A DNA stretch of 64,000 nt, taken from Streptomyces caatingaensis (GTDB lineage: Bacteria > Actinomycetota > Actinomycetes > Streptomycetales > Streptomycetaceae). Of the stretch, positions 61,905 through 64,000 are shown one piece after another. Made by a program: the position numbers and the translations under genes. The first letter of the stretch is position 1, and every line of letters starts with the position of its first letter. The notes under the pieces were generated by a model that ran no database searches, had not been told where the DNA came from, and was given only the letters and a program-made list of their open reading frames with translations. Location of the stretch: the NCBI RefSeq assembly GCF_001187435.1, contig NZ_LFXA01000018.1:682001-746000 (forward strand), written 5' to 3'.

Positions 61905-64000
61905 ATGGACGAGGCAGGCAAGGACCGGGCGCACCTCGCCGCCCTGCACGGTGTCGCCACCTCCTACGAGCCCGCACCCGGGCAGAGCGTCCCCGTGCCC
62001 GAGGACACCGTGGTCGCCGTCCTCGCCGCGCTCGGGGTGGACGCCTCCACGCCCCGGGCCGTCCGCGACGCGCTCGACGCCCACGCCCGCGCCGAGCGGG
62101 GCCGGCTGCTGCCCCCGGCCGTGGTGCTGCGCGAGGGCGGTCCGCGGGAGGCGCCCGGGCCCGGCCTGCCCGAGGGCACCGTGCTGCGCGTCGCGACCGC
62201 CGACGGCGACACCCTGCCCTGGGACGGCGAACTGCCCGTCGGCACCCACCAGTTGCACGCCCGCGCCCCCGACGGGCGCGCCGCCGCCGCGCCGCTCGTC
62301 GTCGCCCCGCGGCTGCTGCCCCAGCCGCCCGCCCGCTGCCACGGCTTCCTCGTCCAGCTCTACTCCCTGCTGTCCGCCCGCTCCTGGGGCATGGGCGACC
62401 TCGGCGACCTGGCCGAGCTCGCCGCCTGGACGGGCCGGGCCTTCGGCTCCGACTTCCTCCAGGTCAACCCGTTGCACGCGGCCGTACCCGGCGCCCCGGG
62501 CCGCCCCTCCGACCCCTCCCCCTACCGGCCGTCCTCCCGCCGCTTCCCCGACCCCGTCCACCTGCGGGTGGAGGAGATCCCCGAGTTCGGCCACCTCGCG
62601 GGGGAGGACCGCGCGGAGGCGCACGGCCTGCTGTCCCGCGCGGCGGAGCTGCGGGACGCCGTGCTCCGCCGCGGCGAGCCCATCGACCACGACGCCGTAC
62701 GGGCGCTGAAGCTGCGCGCCCTGGAGCTCGTGCGCCGCGTCCCCATGGGCCCCGGGCGCCGCGCCGCCTACTGCGACTTCCTCGCCGGGCAGGGGCAGGC
62801 CCTCGACGACCACGCCACCTGGTGCGCCCTCGCCGAGGTGCACGGACCCGACTGGCACCGCTGGCCCGGCGGCCTCAAGGACCCCCGCTCCGCCCGCACC
62901 GCGCGGGCCCGCGGCGAGCTGCTCGACCGCGTCGACTTCCACTGCTGGCTCGTCTGGCTGACCGACCGGCAGCTCGCCGCCGCGCAGCGGGCCGCGCGCG
63001 ACGCGGGGATGCGCGTCGGCCTCGTCCACGACCTGGCCGTCGGCGTCCACCCCGACGGCTCCGACGCCTGGGCGCAGCAGGACGCGCTGGCCGCGGGGAT
63101 GTCCGTGGGCGCGCCCCCCGACGCGTTCACCTCCCGCGGCCAGGACTGGGGGCTGCCGCCGTGGCGCCCCGACGCCCTGCGGGCCACCGGCTACGCGCCC
63201 TTCCGCGAGCTGCTGCGCGGACTGCTGCGGCACGCCGGGGCGCTGCGCGTCGACCACGTGATGGGGCTGTTCCGGCTGTGGTGGGTGCCCGAGGGGCGCG
63301 AGCCCGGGCAGGGGACGTACGTCCACTACGACGCCGAGGCCATGCTCGGCGTGCTCGCCGCCGAGGCCCACCGGGCGGGCGCCGTCGTTATCGGCGAGGA
63401 CCTGGGCACGGTCGGGCCGGGGGTCCGCGAGGCGCTGGCGGGGTACGGGGTGCTGGGCACCTCGGTGCTGTGGTTCGAGCGCGACTGGGCCGGGGGCGGG
63501 CGGCGGGCGCAGCCGCTGCCGCCGGAGCGGTGGCGCGAGGCGTGCGTGGCCACGGCGACCACGCACGACCTGCCCAGCACCGCGGCCCGGCTCACCGGCG
63601 AGCACGTCGCCCTGCGCCACCGGCTCGGCCTGCTGGCCCGGCCGCTCGCCGTCGAGCAGCGCGAGGACGCGAAGGCGGTCGCCGAGTGGCTGGCCCTCTT
63701 CGGGCGGCTGGGGCTGCTGCCGGAGGGGCCGGACGACGAGGAGGCGGCCGTGCGGGCCGTCCACCGCTTCCTGCTGCGCACCCCGGCGCGGATGGTCGGG
63801 ATCTGGCTGCCGGACGCGGTCGGCGACCGGCGGCCGCAGAACCTGCCCGGCACCTCGGACTCCTATCCGAACTGGCGGCTGCCCGTCGCGGACGCCGCCG
63901 GGCGGCCCGTCTCCCTGGAGGAGCTGGCGGCCTCGCCGCGGCTGCACGCGCTGATGGACGAGGTGCGCACCCGCTGTGGGGAGACCCCGGGCGCGCGGCG
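61905..64000 (+). CDS. malQ: 4-alpha-glucanotransferase (amylomaltase), 3' end outside window
   Basis: From the ATG at 61905 (GGAGG five to six bases upstream) 698 codons are open to the window edge. The N-terminal ~130 residues are the beta-rich extension seen in actinobacterial MalQ. The barrel then shows LVQLYSLLSARSWGMGDLGDL (~146), FLQVNPLHAA (~184), ALRVDHVMGLFRLWWVPEG (~448; the Asp is the nucleophile), VIGEDLGTVGPGVREAL (~492; acid/base Glu) and THDLPSTAARLTGEH (~550). The enzyme rearranges alpha-1,4-glucans in maltodextrin and glycogen metabolism. Only the last residues are missing. Confidence 0.94.
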   Translation, partial: MDEAGKDRAHLAALHGVATSYEPAPGQSVPVPEDTVVAVLAALGVDASTPRAVRDALDAHARAERGRLLPPAVVLREGGPREAPGPGLPEGTVLRVATADGDTLPWDGELPVGTHQLHARAPDGRAAAAPLVVAPRLLPQPPARCHGFLVQLYSLLSARSWGMGDLGDLAELAAWTGRAFGSDFLQVNPLHAAVPGAPGRPSDPSPYRPSSRRFPDPVHLRVEEIPEFGHLAGEDRAEAHGLLSRAAELRDAVLRRGEPIDHDAVRALKLRALELVRRVPMGPGRRAAYCDFLAGQGQALDDHATWCALAEVHGPDWHRWPGGLKDPRSARTARARGELLDRVDFHCWLVWLTDRQLAAAQRAARDAGMRVGLVHDLAVGVHPDGSDAWAQQDALAAGMSVGAPPDAFTSRGQDWGLPPWRPDALRATGYAPFRELLRGLLRHAGALRVDHVMGLFRLWWVPEGREPGQGTYVHYDAEAMLGVLAAEAHRAGAVVIGEDLGTVGPGVREALAGYGVLGTSVLWFERDWAGGGRRAQPLPPERWREACVATATTHDLPSTAARLTGEHVALRHRLGLLARPLAVEQREDAKAVAEWLALFGRLGLLPEGPDDEEAAVRAVHRFLLRTPARMVGIWLPDAVGDRRPQNLPGTSDSYPNWRLPVADAAGRPVSLEELAASPRLHALMDEVRTRCGETPGAR

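Noticed and set aside
58014..63947. Minus-strand open frame of ~1977 codons across the glycosidase and malQ
   Set aside because: Arg/Pro/Gly-rich translation without domains, antisense to clear genes on one side and out of frame with the other; a GC-bias shadow.

Overview
This window is high-GC actinobacterial DNA and almost certainly comes from a Streptomyces chromosome. The signs are strong third-codon GC bias, GTG/TTG starts, ATGA-coupled genes, an MbtH-like protein, and a right half rich in Streptomyces-type housekeeping and sporulation genes. It has two parts, divided by a tRNA-Arg(UCU) gene at 35691-35763.

Positions 1 to about 33.2 kb hold a hybrid polyketide/non-ribosomal peptide gene cluster. 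After the tail of a threonine aldolase come a divergent TetR regulator and 14-helix drug exporter pair. All the biosynthetic genes then lie on the minus strand. In transcription order they are a SnoaL-like protein, PKS A (ACP-KS-AT-DH-like-ACP), a two-module NRPS (C-A-T-C-A-T), PKS B (KS-AT-ACP), a terminal NRPS module with a reductase (C-A-T-R), a SAM methyltransferase, an MbtH-like protein, a fatty acyl-AMP ligase (FAAL), a class III aminotransferase, a type II thioesterase, two TauD/SyrP-like dioxygenases, and a separate NRPS module. In that last module the condensation domain is degenerate and the adenylation domain, whose pocket reads as glutamate-type, is split by an FkbM-type methyltransferase. 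The inferred logic is: FAAL loads a fatty acid on the N-terminal ACP of PKS A; malonyl extension; two amino acids; another malonyl unit; a Thr-like amino acid; then reductive release as an aldehyde or alcohol, possibly aminated by the aminotransferase. I do not recognise the product as a known compound.

From about 33.2 to 35.8 kb lies a scarred mobile-element boundary. It has a lower-GC gene-free stretch, a promoter and ribosome site leading into a 16-codon broken ORF, the 5' part of an IS5-type transposase (frameshifted), fused to the 3' part of a tyrosine integrase, a very strong terminator, short direct repeats that could be integrase arm sites, and the tRNA-Arg gene whose 3' end faces the element. 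This suggests the biosynthetic cluster belongs to an island inserted at tRNA-Arg, now immobilised.

From 36 to 64 kb is ordinary chromosome: two dynamin-like GTPases (DynA/DynB type), the sporulation-type SSB (ssbB) behind DnaA-box-like sites, a thioester (TQXA) surface protein with a sortase motif, ettA, a hot-dog thioesterase, a group II truncated haemoglobin, and a signalling block. That block comprises an FHA protein, a VWA protein, a PP2C phosphatase, a PknG-like kinase, a coiled-coil protein, a GlnH-like binding protein and a GlnX-like membrane protein, and it resembles an expanded mycobacterial pknG-glnX-glnH glutamate-sensing locus. The window closes with an EF-G-binding (FBP) zinc protein, an MscS channel, an HNH nuclease, a small zinc-ribbon protein, a secreted GH84-like glycosidase and the start of malQ, which runs off the end.
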